Positions 9,914 to 22,398 of a stretch of DNA of 64,000 bases are shown here, in pieces. Source of the stretch: Tipula vernalis (taxonomy: Eukaryota; Arthropoda; Insecta; Diptera; Tipulidae). The stretch's first letter is position 1, and each line of letters starts with the position of its first letter. A program made the position numbers and the translations under genes. The stretch lies in contig OY282560.1 of the NCBI GenBank assembly GCA_958295665.1, positions 20,481,653 to 20,545,652 of the forward strand, read 5' to 3'. The notes under the pieces are model-generated. The model saw only the letters and a program-made list of their open reading frames with translations, ran no database searches and was not told the origin of the DNA.

Positions 9914-12178
9914 AATGAATTGTGAACTGTGTAGCTTTGTTTGTTAAATATTTTCTGATTCGAGTCGATTAAAACGGCACTATAACAGTCGTAAAAAATA
10001 TAATACGAAGGATAAATCCGTATTAAAAACACCAGAAACTAATTACAACCAAGATTTTCAAGTACAGAATACGTTACTGTTGAATCCCATTGAACCAAAT
10101 ACCTCTTTAAATCATAATCTTGTTGCTGATGAGCTTTCCAAAACCACCGACCATTTCCAAATTATTAATCCTTCTGATTTAAAAAAAAAAAAAAATTTTT
10201 GATACTATATGCTGTTATTTATTTGTAAGTTAAATAGTGTAAACAGTATGACAACTACATTGTTAAACACTATTTTTACAGATGTTCTTGAAATTTAGTC
10301 ATCAAACAAATTATTAGTCAATTGACACAACAATTATTGCCTTGCATAATTAATGACATGCATAGAAACAAATGTGAGCTCTTATTCAATGTGTGTGAAC
10401 AACCATTTGCAGAAATGCACAGTGAGTTTCTACTGCTAAAACATTTAAAGGATTTGGATTTATATAAGCCAAGTAAATCTTTTGTTATTCATGCAGAAAC
10501 GTCACAGGTTGCACAAAAAGGAATTACCCACTTAAATAAGAAGGTCACAACTGGAATACTAATGCCCATAGAATTCCAAATTCGTAAATTTTTTGAAATG
10601 CCTAATGTTTTAGCACAAACTTTGCAAAATATTAAAACTCTTAACGAAAATCTTTCTCCAAATATATGCAGATTATTGCAAGGTAGAAATTGGAAAAGCA
10701 AAATGAAAATTTTTGTAGATAAACATATTATACCTTTTAAATTATACTATGACGATTTTGAAACAGGCGATCCACTTGGTAGTCATGCGGGTAAACAATC
10801 AATAGCTGCTTTTTATATCAATTTCCCAGTACTTCCACTAGAATTTTCACTTTGTCAACTATTTTTTCAGCAATGTTCATAAAAACTATTGCAATTAAAA
10901 CATACGGATTTAACAAATGAGTTAAACCGCTGGTAGACGTGTTGAATGCAATTGAACATAATGGAATAATGATCAATGCAAATGGATCAATCGCCAAAGT
11001 ATTTTTTGTTCTAGGAAATATAGTGGGAGATAATTTGGCAAGTTAAATTCAATGTTAGGGTTCAGTCCATCATTTAATCATACATTTTTTTGTAGGTTTT
11101 GCAAAATTGAAAAAAATGATATTGCTCAACATACATATGAATTTGAAAATAAGCTTCGAAATGTACTTAATTATAACAAAGATTTAAGTATGATGATTAT
11201 CAAAAAACGGGTATTAAATTTAATTCTGCTTTTAATACGCTAACAACTTTTCATGTGACACAAAATTTTTGTGTAGACGTAATGCACGATTGTTTTGAAG
11301 GAGTAATTAAATTTGTCCTTTTTAATGCTCTATACTACTTCCTTCTTGAAAAAAAATATATATTTCACCTTAGATGATATAAATAATCGAACAGACAGGG
11401 TGCCAAAGTATGATAGAGTATGGAAATATGTTTGTTTGCTTGAAGAGGTTATTAACATTTTATTGGGCAATTCTTTTAATGAAGAAATATTACATTTACT
11501 TGCAAATAAGACAGCATTACATAACGATATGTATACTGTTTTATGTGATGATAATCTGAAGCCAAAGCATCATTTTCTTACACACTATCCTTCTAGTATT
11601 AGAAACTCTGGTTCATCCATTCAATATTGGTGTATTAGATTTGAGTCGAAGAACCGATAATTAAAATTGTACACAAACGCTACCGCAGCAAGAAGAAATC
11701 TCTCAGTTGCGATAGGCAAGAAATGTTTATTAAAATTTGCGTACAAAGTTTTAGAAAATGTTGGATTTAAAGAACCACTGATAATTAATAAAGTAGAAAA
11801 TAATCCACAAACAGTGAAAACAAACACCTTACTATGCTTCAATCAAACAGAAGTTTTCTTTTCATTCCGAGTCATATCAGTTTGCATCCTCTAGTACTTT
11901 TCGTAACACTTTATACAAAGTGAATTTTTATATGTATATTCGATAAACACAGGAATAAATTAATGAAAATAAATGACATATTTATTAAAAATAATGAGGC
12001 TTATATTATTGCACAATATCGCCTTATTGAAACTTTCGACAAACATTTGAGGGCATTTATGGTTGGGAACTTTGTTTTAGAATATGATACTATAAAACTA
12101 GGTCAGACTCATCTAAAACCTTTTATACTATATAAACTACCTGATAATACAATTTATTTTAAACCAGCTATTATATAA
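9914..12178 (+). pseudogene. C2H2/tnp2-like transposase gene of EnSpm-like transposon, broken
   Basis: The frame opens with MNCELC and an SRLKRHYNS segment (a C2H2-like finger) and then stops. A 186-codon block at 10322-10882 contains YYDDFETGDPLGSHAGKQS, a hallmark of animal proteins resembling plant tnp2 (Transposase_21) transposases. Downstream, in shifting frames, are FFVLGNIVGDNLA, MLGFSPSFNHTFFCRFCK, VDVMHDCFEGV (11275-11310), KPKHHFLTHYPSSIRNSG (11560) and a C-terminal block at 11963-12178. AATAAA occurs at 12218. Motif order is intact, but at least four stops or frameshifts kill it. It lies head-to-tail after the SAM gene, matching a two-gene transposon. Confidence 0.7.
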
Positions 12179-12239
12179 TTTAATTATGTATTTGATAATT
12201 AGTATTAAGTTAATATTAATAAAATAAATTGAAATGAAT

Positions 12240-12795
12240 ATAATGGTAGTTTTATTATTTATTTAACATACGATTTATGTATAAATCGACCTTAAATTAA
12301 GGAAACAATAATTTTTTCCTATGTTTCAAATGTAATACTTTTATGCATATTATCATTGAATTTAGTTCATTATAAACATAAATTTATAGTGTATTAACAT
12401 AAAAATATGGATAAAGGCGCATTTCGTCAAGGAATAATTTTCTTAAACCAAGAAATCTGATCATTAAACCAATGTTTAATGTCCATTTTGCACAAAACAA
12501 GACAAATCTGTATTTAAACTTTAAATGTATGATTAAAAGACATAAGTTTAAGATTCGTTTTAATATATTAATTTTAATTTGCAATTCATTGGAATAATGT
12601 CGAAAATACACAAGTTGGATATCAAGTCAAAAAAACATTGGTATTAATTACAAAATCATCAAAAATAGGCATTAATTTTTTCAGTGTAATATGTTTCGTC
12701 GAATACCAAGAAGTTTAACTGTCCAATACTTAAGTTAGATCTTCTTCTATATTAAGAGGTATGATATCTTTGGTTTGGGATAGTAAATCTTTGAG
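12240..12795. other. no gene recognised
   Basis: AT-rich sequence between the EnSpm-like gene and the BEL relic. I found no domain-like translation on either strand. It may contain the outer end of the DNA transposon. Confidence 0.5.
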
Positions 12796-12799
12796 AAAG

Positions 12800-14860
12800 A
12801 AAGATGGATTGGATTATTTATTTCGTTTCGGATTGCTTGCGCCTTAATCACGCTTGCGGCTCCACTCATGAAATCGTTCTCAATGGCCAACTCCTGTGGG
12901 ATCGTTTAGCTGGAAATGAGGCAGAAGCTGTGCTGTGTGTAGCAATTGGTATAGATATCAATGTGCGACTGGTTTTGATGGGCGTCTTCGCCAAACTGTG
13001 CGTTGGTTATTATCAAGGCGTTTTGTTGACGTGCATTTGCCGATACATTTTTTCGATGTCGGCTATGTCTCAAACTTTCCGATTTGGACATGAATTAGAA
13101 GTAATCTCTTCGAAATATTTCATTATGTACCAATTTGGTGAATTTAATTTAAAGGATGGGAAAGAAAAGAAGAAAGACAAGAAAGAGACGTACCCACTTC
13201 AACAACAACGTCAGTCAACATTTGCTATATGGTTAGTACAAATTTGGTTGACCGCATGGGAACATGATGATGGAACGAAATGTCGCTCCGCAACCGCTGA
13301 TAGAAAAAATAGTGGAAACACAAAAAAAAAATCCTCACAGCTTTTCAGAATTTGCGGCTCTAATGTGGGGAACGCTGATTAGGAGATTGTGTTGTTTTGT
13401 GCTTTAACAAATTTGGTCAAAAAAGAAAACCTACATCTCAGTCAATCAATCAATCAAGACGTTGATTTAATTTGAAGGAAATTTCGACTACATATCGGCC
13501 GAACTCTTCTCGATAAGTGGTGTTTACGTATGGAGTTCTTCTAGCGTTGAAGTATACTTCCATATTTCCATGAGCCTTGAGAGCCCGAATCGAGCAAAAC
13601 CCGACTTGTACATCTTGTTTATTGAAGTGTGAAAGTTGATTCGTACCAGTATTTTTATTATTGTTGTTTGGATGTTAAACCATAATGCATTAACTTAACA
13701 GTTATTTCAAACCACAGCATGAATCAATCACCTCTTGTTTTTAGGTGATTGGTAATTGCCTTGATATGCTTGGTAATTTATTCGAATATGGTGAGTAATA
13801 CACGTTGTGATCTTCTGGTAATATATGGTATGACCAGGCTTCATCCTGTTTTGGTTCAGAAACACAAAATTTTCTTTGATTGTGCGATACATGTATTTGG
13901 ATGTGCTGTTATTTGTTGTATGCCTAGAGCTTTGCGGTATAACCGATTAGTCGATTGACACATTGAGTACGAGTTAATGCGGATAATTTATTGTAATTGA
14001 ATGGCTTCCAGTTCAGCTTAGAAATTTAAAAATGATGGTAAATTGGGCAACTCGGAACCTGTAGCTTCTCTGCAGTAGTCTGCTTTCGGGATCAAGTTTA
14101 TTCAGCAACCAATATATTACCCACACCTCGAATTAATTTAACGACTGACTCGTAATAAACGTGTCCTCGTTAGACGGAGTCAATCCATCGATTAATTCTA
14201 GGGCTTTTCCTTTCAGACCTTGAATCAAGTATTGGTATTTTTGCATTTTACTTTACTTTGCATTTTTATGAAATGTTGGTAAGAAAAAAATCTTTGTAGT
14301 CTGACCAACCCTGGCAGGTAATTATTTCCGTCGAAAATTCTAAAAGCCAATTTGGAAAGCTTAAGTTCTCCCGTTGGTCTGCTCTCGGTATGATCATTGG
14401 TACAGTGCAATCAATGCATTCTTAATCAACGGGTAAATTAGGGGCAGTTGAATGTTTCAAATTCCAACCAAGCCACTTGGTGTAAAAGGCATAAACCCGC
14501 TTATCGTCTTATTTTCAAAACCCGTTCATAGATTAATAACTGTAAAGAAAGTCTATTCGACCTATAAAATAAATCAATTGGTACTCCATACGGTAGTCGG
14601 CACTCTAGTACGGCAATTTATGGCTTCATGGAAAGAACTGAATCGATTTCAAAAATACAATCTGCATTGTTCATGTTCACAGTTTACAGATTCTTGGATT
14701 TAATATTTTAAGAGTTCAAATTGGGTTGTAGTTCTGTTTTTCTTTAAAACGGGCGAAACTCTCGTTGAGTTGAGAAAGGTGAATATGTGCGTTGTTGGTC
14801 TTGCGGCTACTGTGATCTTGAAAGTAGATTTGAATAGTAGAAATTAACTTAATTTTGGTT
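12800..14860 (-). mobile_element. BEL/Pao retrotransposon relic (gag to RT)
   Basis: On the minus strand, 13040-13080 reads ADIEKMYRQMHVNK, the BEL/Pao RT motif, and 12800-12870 reads MSGAASVIKAQAIRNEI, the segment that follows YVDDL in this family. Around 13500-13560 is YREEFGRYVVEISFKLNQ, the start of RT. Around 14160-14380 are LAFRIFDGN and YLIQGLKGKALELIDGL, the DUF1759-type gag. The order is correct for one element read right to left. Many stops occur. The apparent 192-codon frame on the plus strand at 12804-13382 is its antisense. Confidence 0.7.
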
Positions 14861-14869
14861 TCCTTTCAA

Positions 14870-16140
14870 GCAAATGATAATTTTAACAGCCACTTCAGCA
14901 TGTTGTACAGCTTATCAATATTGAAGACCTAGCTTACGTAGCATTGAGCACATATTAAAAAAACTAAATAAATAAAAAGTCCATTAAACAATCCAATCGA
15001 TGTTGTTATCACTTTATGATGAATTAAAAGCAATTTGTTTTATTTTCCATTGTGAATCGAACAACGAAGATATATGTCTGAACGTGATAAGATTGCACAT
15101 ATGTATATGTAAACGCCTTTTTAAATTAATGGGCTATAATATCACCTACACACAGTATGGATGGAAGTCAAAAACCATAAAAATTGATTTTATCGTCTAC
15201 ACCAAACACGGCTTGCTCTATATACAGAAGACAAAAAAATTGACCGATAGAAGGTCGATTGTATGTAATGATGTTTTTGTATCTAAAACCAGCCACCTAT
15301 TGCTTCATCCTATGTATGATGCTATAGATATAAAGAATTAAAGTTTAAGACATTCGTTTTGCTTTAGTATACAGCAGACTGTCTCGTGTTGTAATGACGA
15401 GAAAACCAGAATGGAAAAACACTTTGCAACAACAACGTAAATAAATTATGTACATTTTCATTTATTATGTATGTATGTATTAAGGGTAATACATACAATG
15501 TATTTATATACGGAAGGATAAAGGATATGTACATATGCGGTGTCGATTTTAACCTAAATAAATATTTGGTCATGGTATTTTTGCTTTTCCACGTCTTTTA
15601 CTGTGCGCTCTATTCTATATCATAATGGGGGATAAGTGCATGGAAAATTAAAGTCATTATCAGGAGTTTATTTTCTTCTACCCCACCCGTGATATTGAAT
15701 TTGTTTCCACACATAATACTTATACACTTTATTATGACGTGACCTTAACTGTTGAAGTGGAAAATTGAGTATGAATTAGACATTTCCATGTTTTCTTTTT
15801 ATAGGTGTAGTTTAGCATGTTACGTTTTCTTCTGTTTTTTTTTTTTGTAATGACATGCATTGTTAGCATTATGGAAATTTATTGGGTTTCTATAAAGTTC
15901 AAAAAGTTATTTTAAAGGGGATCGTAATCGATATGGGATATAATTTGCAAAAATGAATTTTGATTTATGCTTTTGGGGTGATTGTACTGAAATTTAATTT
16001 AAAAGATTGCTGTTTATGCAGGGACTAAGACGGTTAGAGGTGAATGTCCGTTTACTAAGAACGATTATTAATTTCTACCTCAATTCTTCTTCTGAAGCTT
16101 TAGATTAATTTCGTAAAGCATAAATTACATCTCCGTGAGA
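14870..16140. other. no gene recognised
   Basis: A 113-codon open frame at 15000-15341 (+) has low-complexity composition and no domain I know. The rest is AT-rich with a T-run at 15837-15847 and short ATGTATGT repeats near 15470. Confidence 0.5.
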
Positions 16141-16368
16141 AAAAATGTATTGTTATACTACTGAGATCAGTGAAGTTGCCCTCGGAGGAGTTTTATATCA
16201 AGAATATGAATCCGTTGTCCTGTCTATTGCTTTTGCTAGCAGTGTTATAAACAGAGCCGAGAGAACCTATAGTGTAATTCAACGAGAATACCTAGCAATT
16301 GTGAGCAAACTCACACTCTCCTATTCGATTATCTGACTCATAAGACCAAAACATAATAATTTTTCTCC

Positions 16369-18111
16369 CTGATAACACAGAAAACGGGCCGGACCACCAC
16401 CTTAAATTTTTTTTTTCATGCAAATATCTTTTGAGTCGCACAAGCTGGAAACTTGAAACAAAAACCAAATTTAAGGACTAACCCTTTCGCTGAAGGTGCA
16501 TGTAGCGTAACTCACCTCGGTCATCAACGTACTCGTTCGCACTCGTTGTGTTGTGACAGAAGTTCTGGATTCGTGGCTTGTCTTCGTGTAAGAAGATCTC
16601 TTGAGCTTCGTCGCTTTATTCTTTCGCTTACTTTTTATTACGTACGTATAGTATCGTGTCTACTGATGGTATACAAATCTATCTCGAAAAATTGCTACAA
16701 CATACGTCATATGGTACTACGGGAAATCCGAAATTTATTAGCGATGTAGCACTGTAGTTTTTGTTTCATGTTTCCAGCTAATGCTGTTCAAGGGGTGTAG
16801 GTTAGATTAGTCCGTAGCCATACCACATAAAAATTTTCTCAACTCTACTCTTTGAACCGTTCAGAACCTACAACGAAGTTTTGAATACACCTAATGTCCA
16901 TCCCATTGAGGTACACCAGGTCACTAAGGATAGGAGCTCTGAGATAGAGTGTCGCTGAAGTATCTACAGCTGGCCAGTTCTTACCAAATCTAGTTTTGGC
17001 CAAATCTGTCTAGTTACAACACACTCCTTGCTTCTTCCTGAAGCGGGGCGAGCAGAATTTCAACATTTACCTTACTTGGTAATATGAGGAAATTTGCATA
17101 CTGCCGAGCGAATTCATCTCCTCGCAACACTGATGTCCCCTGGGACCCACGTTAAGTGAATGTTGAACTGATCTTCCGTCTCGTTAAGAGATGAGAGGCA
17201 GCTTTGGGCTACCTTCGACACAAGGAAATAAGCTCGTAACGTTTTAATAGCGGCCTGACTGTCCGTAATAATCCGAATATCCCTTACAGATACTACATTA
17301 TACCTCAACCAATCCACGGCCTCCATTATCGCAATTCATTCAGCCTGAAAAAAGCTGCAATAGTCAGGGAGATAAAATGAGAGATTTAAATTTGGTTTCT
17401 CACAAAAAATACAACAACTTCAGGGTTCAACACTTCAGGGTTCAACATCTATTCACTCAGCCAGTCCTCTCCGGTGGGAATATCAATACGAAACCTGTCC
17501 TTAAAAGATGGTAATGGTATCTTGTAATTGGGTGGTGCCAGGGATGTCTCTTTTACACAAAATGGATGAGGGTCCTGTATTACTACAGGTCCACATAGAA
17601 ATGGATTTGAACCTCCAATACCTCTGTGGGTGTACTCCTGAGTGCACCACTAATACACAAGGTGGTAGTTCTTTGAATTTTCATCAGCAACTTTTGGTTA
17701 GCCGTACTGTTTAAGGCTGGCCACCAAACAACAATCCCTTATAAAAGTATGGGCCTTATTAGTGAGGTATAGGGCCAGTATATGATGTGGGGTTCAAGAC
17801 CCCATCGTTTTCCAATATCGTTTTTAAAGGAGTATAGTGCTTTCACTACCCTTTCTAAAATATTAGGTTTACAGATAAGTTTGCTGTCCAAAACAACAGC
17901 CGCGTATTTCGCTTTATCAGTAAAGATCAAGGTTTAAAGAAAGAGGATCAATCTGAAGAAGTTTGTATTCCTAGAGAAGAAGTAAAAAACTCAGCCACAT
18001 GACTAGACAAAGCTGATGTGGTAATATTTTCTAAGATTGTTTTGAATGAGTTGAAAAGATATTCGCACCAAAAAAAAATTTTTAGGGTGGCCCGTCTTCT
18101 GTGCCGGTCAG
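16369..18111. mobile_element. 1.74-kb insertion with about 65-nt terminal inverted repeats
   Basis: The left end (from CTGATAACACAGAAAACGGG) and the reverse complement of the right end (CTGACCGGCACAGAAGACGGG) match with small gaps over about 65 nt, including an A/T run and AATATCTTTT. The insertion separates the RNase H and integrase of the plus-strand gypsy relic. Inside lies a minus-strand LINE fragment. No transposase was recognised, so the class of the element is unknown. Confidence 0.65.
16800..17940 (-). pseudogene. non-LTR retrotransposon RT end and RNase H, broken (copy 1)
   Basis: The segment at 17739-17930 reads AKYAAVVLDSKLICKPNI and RWGLEPHIIYWPYTSLIRP, the C-terminal RT region of LINEs of the I/LOA/R1 type. 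The segment at 17114-17326 reads DIRIITDSQAAIKTLRAYF and LTWVPG, an RNase H domain with its TDSQAA and HxTWVPG motifs. Between them the frame is broken. The 3' end (near 16800, GGTTAGATTAGTCCGTAGCC) matches that of the second copy at 18660. Confidence 0.75.
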
Positions 18112-18659
18112 CGTATAACGATTTTCATAGCAATCCGTTAGATAGACATCAAGGTATAACCCGAACTTTTTCAAAGAATTAAATGTTGTTATCTGTTTCG
18201 CAAAAATATGAAGTGTATCCTTTACCATGTACAGTTATGAAGATTTCAAATGCATACTCTACTCACCATGCATGATGTTTTTTCAAAGTTTTCGAGAAGA
18301 AAAAGTGAAAGAAAATGTATCTGTACATCTGAGATTATAGTTACTGATCAAATATCTAACTTCATGAGCGAGTTGTTTGTTAACATATGGAAATTTGGCC
18401 ACTTGATAGATCACATCGTAAATTTATCGAATACTTTGGTAATTTTTGTTCAACTGTTCAAATGCAATGGAATCTTTCGTTACCATTCGTAATATTTACA
18501 TTTAATTCAACACCTTATTCTTCCCCATTCATTCCATTCGAACTTTAACTTGGATTTAAACCACCCCTTCCTAATTCTTTACAAATTGAGCCTAAACCGT
18601 ATTATAATTAAGATGACTACCTACTGCGCTGAACCAAAATCTAAATTACAAATTTAACA

Positions 18660-19795
18660 AAAGGAAAGGTTAGGTTGGATTAGGTTAAGGTGGCGGTCCA
18701 CCAGTACCAGCCATAGATACAAAATGGTCCGTAGCCATACCACGATATACTTATTTAACCTCCAGCTCATTGAAACCATTTTGAGCTGATATAACGAAAT
18801 TACGCCCATCTTGCTAAGGCCTGCAGGTTATTGAAGAGAGCTGCCCCTAGAAACTTTAGTCTGTTTCGTGCCAGACGAGGGCAGGTGCAAAGAAGATGAA
18901 GTACTGTCTCTTCCTCCTATTCGTCTTCGCAACTACTACGGTTTAGTCATGTGAGAAGAAACCAGGTTTACTTGCATGCCTGCCTAGGACAGTGCCCCGT
19001 AATCACTTCAACAACCACACTGATCTGACTTCACAGAAGTGAGATCAGATGTTTGGATCTCGCCACGTCTCACTTTGCCAGACCTGACGAGTTATTACGC
19101 ATGAGGTGTTACTTGACCATCTGTCATTCGTCAACTTACTAGCTTCTTCCTGAAACAGCAGTTTGCATACTGAGAAGTGGTCCGTTGTACCACGTAGAGC
19201 CAGTTCAACAACTTTTATATTCGCTGTACTAATCAAATGTCTTGGAGTAAGTGTGATTGAAGCGCTTTAATGGCAGCCTGCCTGTCAGTGTACTATATAT
19301 GCGAATATCACAAGTCGATATTACATGATACCTCAACCAGTCCACGACTTCCTTTATCGCAGTTACTTCAGCTTCAAAAATGCTACAGTAGTCGGGAAGA
19401 CAAAAGTGGAGGTTTACCATAAGTACCTCGCAGAACACCCCAGGCCCACATTTCCATCCATTTTTGACCCATCAGTGAAAAAGTTTATACCTGCTGGTTT
19501 CAAAACTGCATCCATCATCCAGTCCTCTGTGGATGGGATCCTATTCCGGAGCTTTGTGTCAAAAGATAGTGAATTAGTGACGGGACAGTTTAGTCGGTGG
19601 TCTTGGGAATCTCTTTGTTACACAGTATAGATGAGAGCCCTGTATTTTTACAGGTTCACATTTCAGTCTTATGGCAATACAAGCTGCCAACTATTTTCCC
19701 AAGATATCTAGAGTAGTAAAAAATAGCAGAGTCTCCAGTGCCTGAGTGGATGTGCTCCTCAGTGCTCCACTGATCCACAGAGAGATTGTTATCTG
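18660..19795 (-). pseudogene. non-LTR retrotransposon RNase H region, broken (copy 2)
   Basis: Pieces at 19229-19438 (EAEVTAIKEVVDWLRYHV, DIRI) and 19045-19236 (VELALRGTTDHFSVCKLLF) are RNase H and the tail of the same LINE family as the copy at 16800-17940. The 3' end carries GGTTAGGTTGGATTAGG. An imperfect direct repeat (CAAAAGGAAA and CAAAGGGAAA) flanks it, consistent with a target-site duplication. It splits the integrase of the plus-strand gypsy relic. Confidence 0.7.
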
Positions 19796-20092
19796 AACAA
19801 CAAAGGGAAAACTACAAATCAATTTATAACAAAAATCCAAACTTTATTCAGTTCAGTCTTAACGACAAAGTGTTAAACAAAAATGAATTAAAAGCTAAGA
19901 AAAAGTTTGATCCACTTTGGTCCGAGCCGCATACTCTCTAGAAATAAATTCTGATTAAAACTCAACGATTAAAATAAACAATAAAACAAAAGTTATACAC
20001 AATAATAAGCTAAGACTGATTTTGTCTTCCGGAGGTGGCAGGTACCACCGTACACCCTCTTTATATATAACAAAATCGCAGGACAAGAGCCT

Positions 20093-20668
20093 TGTTAAAG
20101 TTAGCCGAAAGTTTTCAGCCGAAAGTTATAAAATGTCGGTAATGTAGATGGTGTCTTGGCTATCTCAGCCGAAAGTTACCAGCCGACATATTTCAGCCGA
20201 AACATATTTTAAATAAAATGAAAAATTAGCAAAACATCCTTGAAACAGGTATTTTCATGAAGTGATATAACGGCTGAATACAGGCCCATTTTGTTTTCTC
20301 ACTGTTAACCATAAAAATTATACTTAAGTCTCATCAGAAAAGCCGAATATAAAATGTAAAAATAAATTCCATCTTTAAAGTGTCATGTCTGGAAAGTATT
20401 TCAGTTAGTGTACCTGTCCAACAATTATCCCTAGAAAAATTATCAGGGCAAGTTTTGAAAATTCGTTTGAATGAAAAGCCCATATAAAATTTGAAAATTG
20501 TATAAAATAAAACTTTCAAGTGTTCTGTCTGGAAAGTACTTTAATTTTATTAATTTTACTCCCTACATGAAACGGCTTAAAATTTTCTCTAGGAATAATT
20601 ATTGGCTAGGCACACTAATTTAAATACTTCTTAATTACTACATTGAAAACTTTCGACTAACTTTAATA
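20093..20668. mobile_element. 576-bp TIR element (TGTTAAAGTTAGCCG family)
   Basis: The first 24 nt, beginning TGTTAAAGTTAGCCGAAAG, match the reverse complement of the last 24 (20645-20668) with two mismatches. The 15-nt terminus occurs twice more in the window, at 54022 and, inverted, ending at 60999. Within the first 100 nt the motif CAGCCGAAA is repeated several times. Two interior blocks around CTGTCTGGAAAGTA form a direct repeat. No coding sequence was found. It follows a gypsy polypurine tract by about 50 nt, so an LTR origin was considered. Confidence 0.6.
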
Positions 20669-21130
20669 GTATATGACAAGAAAGGTTCATTAATTATGAT
20701 AGAAACGATTCGGTTATAGATACCTTCGCAGTACCGTTATGTAAATTTTGAACATGAATAATCATGTCTCAAGTTCAATTACACGACTTCATTTTTGTTT
20801 ATTGACTTCACACAAAGTATAGCACAATAAACTACTAAAACACAATAAATTTAAAATATCAACAGCAAAAGAAAACTGAATTAAATAATTCCGTTTATTA
20901 ATTAAATCACACTGAAAGGAAAATTTTTCGCCAATTTTAATTATTCCACATAATTTTGGTTTTTAAATTTTCACTGTACACACACACACGCATTTACCAC
21001 TGTATTTTTAAAGAACGCACTACTAATTATTTTCAAAAAACTGAACACTAATTTAGATTTCCACTTAAAATAATTTAAATTAAATTTAAAAATAATCCAC
21101 TTACGGAGAAATAAAAACACGTCTTTCTCC
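20669..21130. other. no gene recognised
   Basis: AT-rich sequence before the mariner relic. It may include the mariner terminal repeat, which I could not delimit. Confidence 0.5.
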
Positions 21131-21131
21131 T

Positions 21132-22150
21132 TTGAGCGCTCATCTCATCACACATCACGTAAAAAATTACGATTTGCGGACTTCAATGATTTTTTGTTGC
21201 CATTTGAAGAAAACTATTACAGAATCACATGGAATGCTTGGCGAAGCTTACGGCGAATGGAAATCACAATACTATGAGTGGTTTAATAAATTCAAAAGTG
21301 GTTATTTTGATGTAAGAAACGAAGAACGTGGAAGATCACCAAAAAAGTTTGGAAACAGTGAATTGCAAGCATGCAGTTGAATGTGTCACGAAAAGCCGTC
21401 TCCATACGTTTAAAAGCCATGGGAAAGATCCAAAAGCTTGGAAAATGGGTTCCACATAAACTGAATGAAAGACAATAGGAAAATCGAAAAACGACTTGCG
21501 AAATGTTGCTCGCCAGTTACAAAACAAAATCATTTCTCCATCGAATTGTGACTTGCGATGTAAAATGGATCTATTTTGAGCATCCAAAGCAGAAAAATTC
21601 TTGGCTTAATCCAGGACAACAAGGACGGAAGTGTGATTTATTTTGAGCTGCTAAAACTTAGTGAAATCATAAATACTAAGCACTACTTACAACAAACGAT
21701 CAATTTGGATCGAGCTTTGCGTTAAAAACGACCATAATATAATAAAAGGCAACACGTGATTGATTGTGAAAGTGATTTTGCACCATAACACAAGGGAACA
21801 TCGATCAAGGAAACGCTGGAAATACTTAATTGGGAAATACTTTCACATGCGGTTTACTCGCCAGACGGAGCCAGCGTCCGATTAACACTTACTTGCATCG
21901 ATGGGGAACGGTTTTGCTGAGGAGCACTTCACTTCCTACGAAAATGTGCGAAAATGGCTCGGTAACTGGTTTGCCTCAAAAGAAGAACAAATTTCATTGC
22001 CAGAAAAATGGGAAAAATGTATAATTAATAATGGGCAATACTTTAAATTAAATAATCTCAACCATTATCATACGTTGAACGTGCGCTTTTTACTAAAAAA
22101 TTCCGGTTTCATATTTACAGACCTGGTACTACACTCCCGAAAAATATAAC
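21132..22150 (+). pseudogene. mariner transposase relic
   Basis: The N-terminal helix-turn-helix part is at 21200-21345 (ESHGMLGEAYGEW, YEWFNKFKSGYFDVRNEERG). The C-terminal part is at 21840-22040 (AVYSPD, HFTSYENVRKWLGNWFASKE, PEKWEKCI). Between them the frame shifts several times and catalytic blocks are lost. YSPD corresponds to the third catalytic Asp region of mariner D,D34D. Length and motif order fit one roughly full-length but dead copy. Terminal repeats were not located. Confidence 0.85.
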
Positions 22151-22398
22151 GATTTAAAATGGCTTAATTGATTTTCGTAAAACAACCTTTTTTTGACAGC
22201 TTAGTATTTTATCTTTACAAGGATACCATTATCATTAAAATCTATACAGTACTTTTCAAATTAAAGCAAACGTAAAAACAATTGGCGTGCTGCAATCTCC
22301 TGTATTAAAGCACGTTGACCGATATTTGCCATCAGTCACTTATCAGACGTTGACCTGAACAAATCTCTACCAGTTTCATTGGTTGTTTCCTCAAAATT

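Larger units (their letters stand above)
16145..20045 (+). mobile_element. Ty3/Gypsy pol relic, interrupted twice by LINE material
   Basis: Three collinear pieces belong to one plus-strand gypsy element. RNase H (EVALGGVLYQEYE, NRAERTYSVIQREYLAIV) is at 16145-16336. Integrase (DRHQGITRTF, TDQISNFMSELFVN, then FNSTPYSSPFIPFEL) is at 18115-18640. The integrase tail (ENYKSIYNKN, KKFDPLW) is at 19795-19930. A purine-rich stretch (CCGGAGGTGGCAGG) near 20030-20045 would be the polypurine tract. The motifs resemble the gypsy element at 54785-60940, so the two probably belong to one lineage. Confidence 0.75.

Noticed and set aside
12804..13382. 192-codon open frame on the plus strand
   Set aside because: The opposite strand encodes BEL/Pao RT motifs (ADIEKMYRQ, MSGAASVIKAQ); the plus frame is antisense.
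15000..15341. 113-codon open frame
   Set aside because: AT-driven composition, no domain and no splice or promoter context.
18665..18690. GGTTAGGTTGGATTAGG as telomeric repeat
   Set aside because: Short and located at the 3' end of a LINE copy; a variant occurs at the same place of copy 1.
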